From: Paramacrobiotus metropolitanus
Lineage: Eukaryota > Tardigrada > Eutardigrada > Parachela > Macrobiotidae
Reading direction: 5' to 3'
Assembly: GCF_019649055.1 (NCBI RefSeq)
Contig: NW_026570238.1
Location: forward strand, 62,001-126,000
DNA: 64,000 nucleotides
Position numbers and translations under genes: made by a program. Shown in pieces: positions 1 to 14,431 of the stretch. Each line of letters starts with the position of its first letter. Position 1 is the stretch's first letter. The notes under the pieces were generated by a model that had not been told where the DNA came from, made no database searches, and saw only the letters and a program-made list of their open reading frames with translations.

Positions 1-348
1 TTTCTCCGAAATGAAAGCTTCAATGATATGGGACATTCGACAGAAGTGAAAGTCGATTCCTTTTTTCACCAGTCCATTGTTGAAACTAGCTGTAAGACTT
101 TACTGTACTCTGTACTACCCATAGTAATTATAATGCCCACTGCATACCGTATGCAGTGTGCATATACAGATATGTAGTTTAATGAGCGATTTTATGGTTT
201 AGCTTTCCGCCCGCGCAGTCACAGTCCCAACAAGCGACCCGTTGCCTCACAGCGCCCGACACCCTCCCCGGTTGAACGAATAAATCTTGAAGCATCCGAA
301 CGCCTGCTTCGGCCTCGCTCACCGGAAGTGCGTCCGCGGAGTTTCTGA
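1..348 (+). CDS. 3' end of an unidentified gene (two terminal exons)
   Basis: Two exons are visible, 1-91 and 203-348, joined by a GTAAGA donor and a TTTAG acceptor. The phases agree (one base left over, then two), giving about 78 C-terminal residues before TGA at 346-348. The first exon is open from base 1, so the gene starts left of the window. The tail is rich in Arg, Pro and Ser, with repeated R-P-R-S and S-P pairs typical of a disordered, phosphorylatable C-terminus. I recognise no domain and assign no function. The exon is clearly more GC-rich than its flanks, which supports coding. Confidence 0.5.
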
Positions 349-2766
349 AAACGTTAGCTGTTTGGATCGCACTGTCTTGCAGGCGAAATGAAATTTGCTA
401 AATTATATTTTTTTATAGTTCAAGTCGAGGCTAGTATATATAAAGCAACGTTCAACACTAGGCGAGATCGAGCTGCTGATACGAAATGCCGTTCAGCATT
501 AACTGGTTAATATTATTGTGCGCCCTTATAACTGGGCTCAGAAAATGAGGTTTGCATAAAGTCCAATAAAAAAGTGAATGGAAATCATTAGGAACTGCAA
601 GCAGGTATAAAAAACAAAATTCATAACTATTTCGTGTGCTCTGGCTCCCAACTGCAAGGCTAGCTGAGTTAAACGAATTCTTATTAAAAGTAAATGTTAA
701 TGGTAATACAAAATTCCCAGCAAATGAAGTGAGTTGTTTAGTGGTTTGCGTACGTCTGTTTCGACTTGCAACCAAGGCTTCCAGTTAGCTGGATTTTTGC
801 AAGATCGGTAAATTTTTTTTAAATATCCGCACTCCGTACGTATGTCGCGCGGTTTGTCATCGGATGATCGGTGCTGCTCGGTAAGACCTTTTATGGCAGC
901 GTGTATCATATCGTTCAACGTTTGTATGTCCCGTTGTAGTACAGCAGAAGTAACATGGTACATGTATCTTGCCGGTACCGTTTTGGTTAGTCACTTTGAA
1001 AAATAGTAACAGAATATGAAATTTCTTGCGCAAAGCGCACTACATAATTATTACGATTATACGAACACAATTAAAACGCGTGCAGTTGTAAGCAACGTAA
1101 ATGTAGCTGACTTGTGAATACTCCTAGGTCGTACGGAATAGAGGGAGAATATGTTCAGCATGCAGTACGTACAGGAAATCTGGTTTGCACTTTGCAGAAC
1201 TGGAATAAGCGCACAAACTACAATAATTACGTTGCTTCAGTGTAGTCCAACAGGATAGCTGTTCTTGGTAGCCATTCGGTTCTGGAACATTTGTTGCGTT
1301 TGACACACGAGAAAACTGAAAATAACTTGCAGATGTTGCCTTATATTCATATACGTATAATAATAGAGTGTGTAGGGTTTATGTAAGTACATACATCCGA
1401 AGTCCAGTTCTGCGTTATATAGCCCCTTACCTATATGTGCACTGACATTTTTTATGTTTGTGCGTGCTTCTTTTTCTGTTCCTTGTTCCATGCAGTACAA
1501 ATATTAGGGTCGGAAACTGGAGCCAGTGAGAACGCTTCTTTCCGCTGCATACATATTTTGTTGTACTCCTAAGTTCCTATAAATGTTTTAATTCACTCAT
1601 TGGACTGATAACTTGTCTCGCATTTTTTGTGACCTAATACTTGAGCCTATAACGAAATGGTTGTCCAAGGTTACGTTCCTCTTCCGGAAGCGTCAAGGTA
1701 AAGATTACTACGTAAAACCATATGTAAATATGCGCGACTGGAATTTAACTTTGTGAAATACGGCGTTATAATATTAATTGTAGCGAAAAGTTACGATCCC
1801 GGCAGCAGGACAAAACCTATAAGAATCACTATCAAATTAGTCGATACGTTTCTGTTATAAGACTAATACAATAATTATAATTATAAGACTAATACAATAA
1901 GAGTATTATAAGGAATACAAATACGAGCAAGGACTTGCTATAGGTATAGGTATAGGTGTCACACTATAGCAAGTATCTGTACTTGATACGAGTTATACTT
2001 ACAGTCTACAGACAGAGTCACCACTGACCAGTTAGCGTTTGGTTATTTGGGGTGGTTATTAAAAGCACCAAAACAACTTAGTGAAAGAATGCCCAAGTCA
2101 TTAATCGTACTGTTAATTTATTTTGTGTAAATTTTATTGGTGTGTTTTTTGCGGTTGTAGTTTTTTGCTTTGCAATTCATCGGCCGGTACCAGTTTCGGC
2201 ATGAGCGGCATTTATACTGCAGATTGCAGAACACGAATAGATTTACGTAGCTTTTATCCTATATTTATCTAAAACATGAAACGACCAGAGCAACAATTTT
2301 ATCGTAGAATCCGTGGTTCCGTTTCTTTTTATTTTCGCATTATAGCTGTTTCCCTAGATTTTCTTCTTTTTTGAATAAAAATATGCTTATGCTCCAGTAC
2401 AAACAGCAACTGCGTAATTTTGTACCGTGCTCTGTGTGTGTTTGAAGTTTGTTTTGAACGATGCTTGTCTTATAAACGAAACTATTTATAGCAGACCCGC
2501 AGTCCGCGCCGACTGGTTTGACAAAATGCATACATTCAAAATTATGTGGGCGGTGTTGCTGCCTTGCTGTAGTGCTCTCGTACTACGGACTACGGTATCA
2601 CTACTACTTGTGCAGTGATCTACAGTCCCTGTTGGTGCACAGAATACTTCTGTTTTGCAAAAAAATTGTACTTACCTATGACGATTTGTTTTCTTTATCT
2701 GTTGTGGTTTTCTTTAAGATTGCAGATTATTGGTATTGTGTGATTATTAACTGATTACCTGCCACA
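349..2766. other. Gene-free interval upstream of PINCH
   Basis: No convincing exon is seen here. It should hold the 3' UTR of the partial upstream gene and the promoter and 5' UTR of PINCH. An 18-bp motif (TTATAAGACTAATACAAT) occurs twice around 1855-1901, and a short GGTATA array lies at about 1937-1957. The short open frames in this stretch lack splice context and family similarity. Confidence 0.5.
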
Positions 2767-5312
2767 ATGAACGGGGTTCTGACTAGTCACAATCATAACT
2801 ATGTGGTATCCAACGGAACAGTGTGTCAAACTTGCAGGGAAGGTTTCGACGCGAATGAGCCCATTCTAAACAGTCAAGGAGAAAGCTACCACGAGGAGTG
2901 TCTTGTGTAAGTTGCTGCAAGATCTGAAATTTGCTCCGCAGTTGTGACCCATTGATGAAACTTTCTACCGCTGATTGATCAGGTGTGCCCAGTGTTTTCG
3001 CCCTTTCGTCGATGGCGTGTATTACGAGGTAAGAATTTTTCTACAGATAATGCTTGCTGTTTACTACTGTTGTTTCAGGTTTCGCTCTCACTGGTCTTGT
3101 CGCTAATACCTGGAGTTTTGCGTTCTGCTGGTATTGATGTCTGGTTTGTTTCTCTAGTTTGAAGGAAGGAAATATTGCGAACACGATTTCCAGGTCCTCT
3201 ATGCGCCTTGTTGTGCCAAATGCAGTAAGGAGACTGAAAGAGCTCAGTTGTTCTTACTTTGCTTACGTACAACATTCCTTGTGTGTTCCTTAGATGAATT
3301 TATTATCGGAAGAGTCATTAAGGCCATGTATACGAGCTGGCATCCGGAGCATTTTCAGTGTGAAATTTGCGGAAGAATTTTGTCGGATATTGGTTTCATG
3401 CGAAATCAGGGACGGTAAGGAATTTCATTATTTAATTTAATTGTTTTCTTGGTGAACTTTTCTTTCTTCAGACGCTGCAAGCTTCAAAATAGTTTGAATA
3501 GTTGGTAATGATTACTAGTTTTTCGGTTTACGACGTAATTTCGAATGACTTTTGTTGAAACCTGCTTTTACCACCTTTATAAAAATTACGTTTTGAGTAA
3601 ACGCATGAGTATTTTCGCATCATAGCTGTTCTTCTAATTTTCTTAGATGTTTTTAATAAAATGCTTAAAAGTTTTAAATGTTTTCTCTTCGTATGCTATT
3701 TGGGATCTGCGTAATTTTTTTGATTCCCCCATTTATCGGGCGTACATAATTATCATGAAACGATTAAACTGCGCGTTCTAATCCTATTATACCACACACT
3801 ATACAGCCTACATCCAGTAGTGTCTTCTTGTGTTCGGCCATGTTTGTAAAATGCGTAATATGGAGCGTAAAATTAAGCCATAACCATCAGCTATGATCGT
3901 ATTTATTATTCTGCACGATTCTAATGGTGGAATTATGTGACTGACTGGTAAGACCGCTCGCTGTTTCTCTGTAGTGCATTATGTCACCCGTGCAACGATC
4001 GAGTGAGAGCTGAGGCGGCCGGAAAATACATTTGTTACCGTTGCAGGTTTGCTATTTGAAAATTCCATTAATCGTTTCGCCGTCTTGAATAAATTTAACC
4101 TAGTTTCCGGATTGTTTTTGAAGAGCCGTCATTGATGATAAGCCGCTGAAATATAAAAACGAGCCGTATCATCCTTATCACTTCAACTGCTCTAATCCAG
4201 AATGCGGGTATGTATTGCGAGGAAGATGCACTTTGCTACAATTCTCTAGATTTTTTTAGTATATTTTGACAGTTTTGTTACTTTTTACCGATATTTGGGT
4301 TTATAATTTATATGGTTATGCTGCGTATGTTAAGTGAGCTTGTTTGAATATTTGTATGGTTGCCCTTTACAGTTCGCTTATTAGAACATTTGGCCTCGTG
4401 TAAATAAAGGAATAAAGGAAAGCCATTTGTTGTGTGTGGAATACGGATGAATTGATTAAATTATTGGATTTGCAGGCGCGAATTAGATTCAGACGCTCGG
4501 GAAATCCGTGGTGAACTATACTGCTTGAGATGCCATGACAAGATGGGTATTCCCATTTGCGGAGCGTGCCGACGCCCTGTGGAAGATCGAGTGGTCACTG
4601 CGTTGGGAAAGCATTGGCATGTTGAGGTACCGTGTAATTCGTTTTGTGCTCGTTTTTTTGTTATATTTATGCTAATTATAAGAGGTATTATTCGTAATAG
4701 CATTTCGTTTGTGCCAAATGCGAGAAACCGTTTTTGGGTACCAAACATTTTGAACGGAAAGGTCTTGCATACTGCGAGTTGCATTATCATCAGCTGTTTG
4801 GAAATATCGACTTCGTTAGCGGAGAAGTGATCGAAGACAGTAAGTTATTTTCAGTTGTTTTTAATAGATCTGCATAAGTTGAATATGAAATGGTAATATT
4901 TAATCTAATATGTAAACGTTTTTCGTAGTTTGTGTAAGTGCTCTTAACAAGACATGGAAACCGGAAAATTTTGTGTGCTGGTCTTGCGAAACACCATTGG
5001 ATGACAGGTAAAGCATTCACTTCTTGCGATTTGTCATAAACATGGGTTTTTTTCACGGTGACTTGAGACTACTTCGGTGTTCATGTTTAGTTGTGAGCTT
5101 TATTAAGTTTACTAGTCCATATTCATGAGTCGATTGCAAGTTTGCAACCCAGTTCATATTTCAGGACAAAATTTTTCGAATTTGACATGCTTCCGGTTTG
5201 TAAAAAGTGTTATAACCACTTCCCCGGTGAACTGCGACGGCGATTGACGAAACACTATGAAGCGGCCAAACGAATTCGACCCATCTTGCCTGCTTCCAGC
5301 GCATCATCGTGA
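2767..5312 (+). CDS. LIMS1: PINCH/LIMS1 LIM-only focal adhesion adaptor
   Basis: Ten exons (2767-2906, 2983-3028, 3158-3224, 3294-3414, 3975-4046, 4124-4207, 4476-4626, 4701-4839, 4929-5007, 5165-5312) join in phase to give 348 residues, close to the usual PINCH length. Five LIM domains run end to end, each with the C-x2-C...H-x2-C zinc ligands. The first starts at Cys20/Cys23 and the last ends in a basic tail. Diagnostic PINCH strings are present: [12 protein letters not shown] in LIM2, [14 protein letters not shown] at the LIM3/4 junction and [15 protein letters not shown] in LIM5. The start ATG follows GCCACA, a good Kozak context. PINCH bridges integrin-linked kinase (through LIM1), Ras suppressor 1 and parvin at integrin adhesions and muscle attachments; this role is family knowledge. 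No missing ligands were noticed. Confidence 0.95.
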
Positions 5313-5746
5313 GGATCTTGCTATTTCAGTCTATATGTGTACATGAACATATTGCCTTTTTCGTTGGTTGTAACGTTTGGTCTAATTTCGTATACAGAGT
5401 AGAAGAACAGCACATGGTTCAGGCCGCATGTTTCCCTCGCATGTGTCTTCCCTGAAAAGAGAGGAATCTCTTATAACTCACGTTCTTCCGTATTCCCCGC
5501 GTTCGTTCGACTTCAGTGTGTGCCCCGCGTGATCATGTTTTTGTCTTCATGTTCCTCCCCGGTCTGTGCTGTGAACAATCGTTTTGTGTTGTCGTGTGTG
5601 TGTGCAGCTCATCTCTTTTTAGCTTTTAAAACAATCTCTTGTTTAATTGATTTTCATGCATTTTTGTCGATGTAATTTGCTTATGATTAGAATGACTGCC
5701 TAACCGATTCCCCAGTACAGTATCTTATAACTTCTACTGTCAATCT

Positions 5747-5786
5747 TTTATTGGATCTAAGAAATTTTGTACACACCCGTAATAAA
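5747..5786. terminator. Overlapping poly(A) signals of convergent PINCH and RAD51D
   Basis: AATAAA for the + strand PINCH transcript lies at 5781-5786. A minus-strand AATAAA (TTTATT at 5747-5752) suits the RAD51D transcript. The minus signal lies inside the presumed PINCH 3' UTR, so the two mRNAs are expected to overlap tail to tail. Assignment of each hexamer to a gene is inference from position. Confidence 0.5.
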
Positions 5787-5800
5787 ACAACAAACCATCG

Positions 5801-6077
5801 AAGTATCACAGAATCAAGAGCAAAGTGCTTTTTCTAATTTTTTCCCCTCAAAGCGTCCGGAATGCCTCTAAACGTTATTTCAAACTACTTTTTCACATCC
5901 CTTTAGAAAGTCTATATATACTTCATGCGATATCATCAAGTATCACAGAATCAAGAGCGAAATGCTTGCAGTTCCTCTCAAAGCCGATTGCCGTCAAGCG
6001 TTATTTTAAAAATAAGTTACTTTTGTCCACACTTTTCTCCACATTCGTTTACAGAGTCTTTACACTTCTTGCGATAG
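5801..6077. repeat. Diverged tandem duplication (period 137 bp) at the RAD51D 3' end
   Basis: The block from 5801 reappears from 5938, both starting AAGTATCACAGAATCAAGAG. Recognisable landmarks stay in order in both copies: CCTCTCAAAG-like, CGTTATTT-like, TTTTCACATC/TTTTCTCCAC-like and CTTCATGCGATATC/CTTCTTGCGATAGC-like. The right-hand copy contains the last coding residues and stop of RAD51D. The left-hand copy holds a decayed, untranslatable version of that terminus. Confidence 0.7.
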
Positions 6078-7950
6078 CTCCATTACAACCGAATCATCTT
6101 CGGCTCCAGGCATGTCAGAAAGCCCTTGTTCGGTAATAAGAAATACTATTTCAGTTCCAACAGCCTAAAACAATTCCACAGTACAACACAGCACAAAGCC
6201 GTTAGAAACAGTAACATAACACACACCAACGTACCAGTGTAGTACTTTTCATCAAAACTCCTCGGATCACCTTGCACCGGCGTACATCGCCGTTTCCGAA
6301 TTTCTCGTTGGATGCTTTATCATCACTCTCCAATCCTATGCGATGGTGTGGTACTGACTGCCAAAACAAGCCCAGGTTTGCATGTCGATCCGTTTTGGAA
6401 ACAGTTGCTGGCATTAAATTAGTATACTGCAATTCGGAAAACAGTGACAAAACAACATTGTAGAAAACTTGTAAATCCGACTATCCGAGGATAAAACGGA
6501 CAAGAGCGACTTTATATAACCGTCACCCTTACTATAACCAGAACACCCATTTCCGATGCGATGTTTTTAAGGGTGAAAGCCATTTCATTAATCAGGTTGT
6601 AACCATAGCCTGAAAAAAAGAAAACGTTCATATATCCTTCAAAAGAATCGATGATGTTTCTCGAAAGTTAACCTTGATCAACTTTCGATCCCACAAACGG
6701 AGCCAAAATAGCGAACAAAGAATCAATAATGATAATATCAGGTTGGTCGGAGATAAACAATTCATCCTCTGCTCCCAGGAAAGAGCCCTTCCAGTGTGGG
6801 AGGAAATCAAGAAACTGGAACAGCCCGTAAATATCCGCAATTTGTACGGTATAGATGCATTCAAGCAAATTCATAAATCTCTGCAATATAAAACCACAAT
6901 CCGCTGAGACTAATCATGGTATCATGATGTAAAAAACACAACTTTGAGACTGCACTACACTGACATTTGGCAAATCTCCCAATGATTTGCACATTTTTTT
7001 CAATCTTCTTGCGCTCAGCTGGCCGACGGTGTCAATGTATAGCACCTTTCTGCTGCTTGTACGCACCGCATTCAGTGCAATGTGGAGGCAGAACTACGAG
7101 AGAAAACCAAAAGCATTACTACATGATTATTTTTATTTCCAACGGAAAGTGAAACAGTCTGAATCCAAAAAAAAATAACGGTGATACGATGACAATGGCA
7201 CCTGAAGCACATTTCTACGCAACTCGTACTAACAGACCTGGGTTTTCCCGGACAAAGGCCCACCGCAAATTTCCATAATCTGCAAGAGGCGATCGTCAAA
7301 ATAATAAAGCGAAAATAAGAAACCGTAAAGCACTGAACGCCCTCAGTCTTTCGAAAAACAAACTATGCAGATCCCCAAGAAAAACATCGCTTATTTTACC
7401 ATTATTCATTTAAATAATAATTAATAAGAAAAATAATTTTAATTATTGATCTTAAATCAATTTAGTGAAAAGTCGATAAACGAGCAGGCATGTCGCCATA
7501 CCTAGTTCCATGGAGCACTGACTTACCTCTGAACGGCGAAGCAACTGGCTAAATATATTCTCCAGAGAAGGCAGTCCAATGGGGCAGATAAAGGCATCGT
7601 GTAACTCCTTGGGATAGAGATCCAGAGCAGAAGTATAAGGATGGTGTACCAAAGCACGCAGTTTTGCCTGCCATACACGTATAACCTGAAACCAACTCCA
7701 GATTACCGTCCGAAATCTTGCGCGTGTGGATTGAGCGATGAAAAGACATATAATATCTCAATCAATCCAGAATTTTCGAGCTTTCCGCTTTCGGTAGGAA
7801 TTGCGCACAGAGCGCGATGAACGAACCATAATGGAAATGGCGGTCTTCTCAGAGATCACTTCAGGACTAGCTTCCAGCAGATCAGCAAGCGTTCCATATC
7901 CAGCTGTGATTAACTTGTCTACATCAACGTTGCACAAGTTAACAAACTTC
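6060..7950 (-). CDS. RAD51D: RAD51D-type RecA-family recombination protein
   Basis: Read on the minus strand, exons are (about 7950)-7827, 7685-7527, 7279-7238, 7093-6965, 6880-6673, 6609-6533, 6426-6235 and 6164-6060, with all internal phases consistent. A helix-hairpin-helix-like segment (DKLITAGYGTLADLL) opens the protein. Walker A is GGPLSGKT in the 42-nt third exon. Walker B is IIIIDSLFAI, followed by the RAD51D-like LAPFVG. The motif-5-like GLFWQSVPHHRIGLES corresponds to the segment after the Walker B strand that RAD51D shares with other paralogs. The total is about 340 residues, against 328 in human. RAD51D acts in the BCDX2 paralog complex that promotes RAD51 filaments in homologous recombination. 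The first exon has no in-frame ATG before an upstream stop, so a further 5' exon is missing from my model. Another RAD51 paralog is possible but fits less well. Confidence 0.82.
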
Positions 7951-8149
7951 CCAAGAATCCAAAGAAATCAACCATTCTATTAATTTTAAATCATATTTAA
8001 CTTTTTTCTATCTATAAATATCTGCTGACTCTACTGTACTTTTCAACTTGTTCTGAATGTTCTCCGTTCTCGTCCCTTCAAAGCACAACAAAGGTCCCCC
8101 CCAAGTGCAGCCTCCGGCTGGCGGCATTTTCACTACACTTTCGTCCTAG

Positions 8150-8750
8150 CGGTCGACTAGGGCTGGGAACAGGACGGCTAGATTGCCCTGAACCTGTAAT
8201 TTTTCAATTTTTCCCTACCTGAACCTGTCCTGTCCCTGAAACTCACCGTGCTGAATTACCTGAACCTGTCCTGAGCCTGAAACTATTCACCCTGAGCCTG
8301 ACCTGAAATCCTGAGCCTGTTTAAGTTAAATAAGTTAAATTGTAGTTGTATAATTTTTTCCGTATCGGCACATTTCAAAAGCGATATGTAGCCAGTAGCG
8401 AAACGAGCTAAGCTCGCATTTCTTAGAGTAGCGTAATAAGGTAGTTTTTATGCGCTTTTAGCGCGTGATGCACTTCTTGGGGCCATCACCCGCAGTTGTC
8501 AACTTACGGGCGCCAGGTTTCCCTTTCGAAACTTTGTGAAATTTCGATAACCTTAATTTTCTTAAAAAAATTCAGGTTCCTGCAGGACTAAGGTACGCCC
8601 TGTCCCTGAACTTTCAGGGAGTTCAACTGCCCTGAACCTGAACCTGAGCCAAATTTCAGGTCAGCATTTTACCCTGAAACTGTCCTGCAGGGACAGGATC
8701 CTGCAGGTTCAGGACAGGATCCCTGCCCTGCGCCCAGCTCTACGGTCGAC
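8150..8750. mobile_element. Non-autonomous hAT-like element (MITE) with 8-bp target duplication
   Basis: The element spans 8158-8742 (585 bp). It begins TAGGGCTGGG and ends CCCAGCTCTA, an inverted terminal repeat matching at 9 of 10 positions. It is flanked by identical 8-bp direct repeats, CGGTCGAC, at 8150-8157 and 8743-8750. An 8-bp duplication with short terminal repeats is the hallmark of the hAT superfamily. The interior holds no open reading frame. It is filled near both ends with degenerate CCTGAACCTG/CCTGTCCTG words, in forward orientation on the left and partly inverted (CAGGACAGG, CAGGTTCAGG) on the right, which would fold into an imperfect hairpin. Confidence 0.8.
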
Positions 8751-9301
8751 CTAGCGACAAGTTAGCAGCATGAGTATGTAGTACTGTAAAATAAAGATTT
8801 AATAAACGTTATTCTATTATATTCCGGCAATTCTTCCAAATTTTTATATTTAACTAAATAAATAAAAAATGAAAGACTTTAAAACTTGTGCTTTTGTGCA
8901 TAAGGTCTTCGAATTAATGTTTTATTATGGCATGCAGTCACACCGCCAGGATCATTTGCGATCTGTACTCGTAAGTCGTAAGTAACCAAAACGGCTCCCA
9001 TCAGCTCCGTAATTAGTAGCAGCTATTGTATCTATTTGTATATGTAAATTAGATCATGTAATTATACTTCGGTGGCTACTGAAAAGTCTGGAACAGATAA
9101 ACGGCAATTAATTAGAAATTTCCAGTTATGCCGTAATTCGCTATAAGATTTTTAGAACATTTTTCAAGGGAAACTGGTTAATTACTGTAGTTGATCAAGA
9201 ACATGAATTGTCTGGTTCATGAACTGTCCTTTGGTCAAAACGGGAGGACATTCAGGACACCGTGAGTCCGTGACCATAATACGACTTTAATACTAGTACA
9301 T

Positions 9302-9355
9302 GCTGGCGAATCGGCGATGAACCGCTACGTAGCGGTTCATCGCCGATTCGCCAGC
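9302..9355. repeat. 54-bp perfect palindrome
   Basis: Bases 9302-9328 are the exact reverse complement of 9329-9355, with no spacer; the centre is GCTAC|GTAGC. Immediately downstream GCCGCCGATTGTAG partly repeats part of the arm. It could extrude as a 27-bp cruciform. Confidence 0.9.
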
Positions 9356-10283
9356 CGCCGATTGTAGCTGTATACAGCTACAAAAGATAGGCTAACGGGT
9401 TACGAAACAATTTGTTTGTTGCTTTTTCAACTATGTGCTAAGCGCAACAATACCCTTCGAGCACAACAAAAAATTTGGTCAGTACGTTTTCATTAATCTC
9501 TGGAAAAAAAACAGAAAGAACCGCCATACGTATAGTACGTACATACCGCCGCGGTTTTTCTCGATCTTTCAGGTCAAGTAAGGAACATCAGGTCAGAAAT
9601 TTGTGCTGTTAAAATTCTAATTTTGCAACGTAATGATGAGTCACTTCTCAGTTATTAATCACTGCGAGGATCCAATCCGTTTCCGCCAGCAGAACGCTAC
9701 GCCCAATCCACGAGGTTAACGAACCAAAGTGAACCTGAAACTCAAACTCCGCCTTATACGGGGAAATGATTTTTAATGCGGCCCAAAGAAGTTGTTTTTG
9801 TGAGGTGTAAAATGCGACCTAACTTTTATTTCGGTTTCGAATTATAAGAGTTTCGAATTTACTGGTTGAATCAAGAACCCAAATGAACTATTAGTATTAG
9901 GTTTACATGTAAAACAACTGAAATCACCAAATGAAGTTAATAAATTATTAGTTAATAAATGACGGTGGCACACTGGCAAGTTGCAGCAGAGCCAGCAAAA
10001 TTCTGTCGTATGCGTTAGTTCCCGTTATAGAACGCTTGCGTCACGGACCACGTGGTTCAATCCAGCTAAATGGACGGCCCATGACTTTCACTTTTTTGAA
10101 TACTCTGTTGCTACGCTCGTTATAGCATTTCGGTGCTTTATTTCTTGTCCCATAAAATCATTGGCTCCGGAATTGTTTGATTTTTGTTGTGCGTGGTACT
10201 TTAAGATATTTCCCACTTTTGGAAACTGAATTTCGTTTGTAGAAGTTTAGCTCATATCGGTGCATTGAGAAGCTGTCGAGAAA

Positions 10284-13714
<3,431 letters not shown>

Positions 13715-13863
13715 TTCACTTCATCTGCATCCTTGGAAGTTTTCATAATCTATAATTAATTTTTATGTTTCGTTTACAACTTGCGTAATTATGTACGCGT
13801 CGTTTTTCTTATTTCTTTTCAACTGTATTTGCAGGAAGTTGTAGTTGTCTACTTAGTCGTTGA

Positions 13864-13869
13864 AATAAA
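13864..13869 (+). terminator. Poly(A) signal of VCP
   Basis: AATAAA lies 150 bp after the VCP stop codon. It is the only such hexamer close behind it on this strand. Confidence 0.6.
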
Positions 13870-13952
13870 ACTTTGAAATAATACGGAATTCTGTGAGTGC
13901 GATGTGCGATACTATTGTGTACTCGTAGTTGTGTAAGAAAATGTATTCTCAT

Positions 13953-14139
13953 GGAATATCCAGGACCGTCTTTAAGGGGTGCGCCCCCTCCCCCCTTCCG
14001 AAAACAAACTGGCGTCGGACCTTACATGTTAAAAAAAGGCGAATTTGGAACTGCCGCAACTGGCGCCATTGTTCTTTTTCGAGGAGAACAATGGTGCGCC
14101 CCCCCCTCCCAAAAAGCTGAAGATGGGCCTGGGAATATC
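13953..14139. mobile_element. 171-bp hAT-like MITE with 8-bp target duplication
   Basis: The element occupies 13961-14131. It starts CAGGACCGTCTT, and its right end read in reverse starts CAGGCCCATCTT (10 of 12 identical). Identical flanks GGAATATC at 13953-13960 and 14132-14139 form an 8-bp target duplication, again pointing to hAT. Inside are GC-rich tracts (GTGCGCCCCC) near both ends and a nested hairpin at 14062-14100 whose arms read GGCGCCATTGTTCT and AGAACAATGGTGCGCC. It coincides with the 3' flank of VCP, just past its poly(A) signal. Confidence 0.75.
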
Positions 14140-14359
14140 AGTACATTAAATTTAGATGTGTAAATGTGTAAGAGTAGTATTTTCAATTTTGTTCTTGCTT
14201 AATCCACGTTGAAAAATCGCTGAGTCGTGCATTCCTTAGCTTTTGCGAGTGTATTTGATTTAACGGGAAATGCAAAGTTTGAAAGAAATTTTTCTTAGTT
14301 TTGGAAAACTTATGATAATATTTTTTTTATTTGTATGCTGAACTTTCACATCGCTCCCC

Positions 14360-14431
14360 TCTGCCTTAATGGTGAGTCGGTGACTAATAGATTTATAAAT
14401 CTATTAGTCACCGACTCACCATTAAGGCAGA
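14360..14431. repeat. 72-bp perfect palindrome
   Basis: Bases 14360-14395 are exactly complementary to 14396-14431 with no spacer; the centre is GATTTA|TAAATC. No flanking target duplication is visible. Confidence 0.9.

Larger units (their letters stand above)
7951..10283. other. Divergent intergenic region between RAD51D and VCP
   Basis: No exon is supported here. It separates two divergently transcribed genes and so should contain both promoters. It also holds the 585-bp hAT-like element and a 54-bp perfect palindrome, listed separately. Confidence 0.5.
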
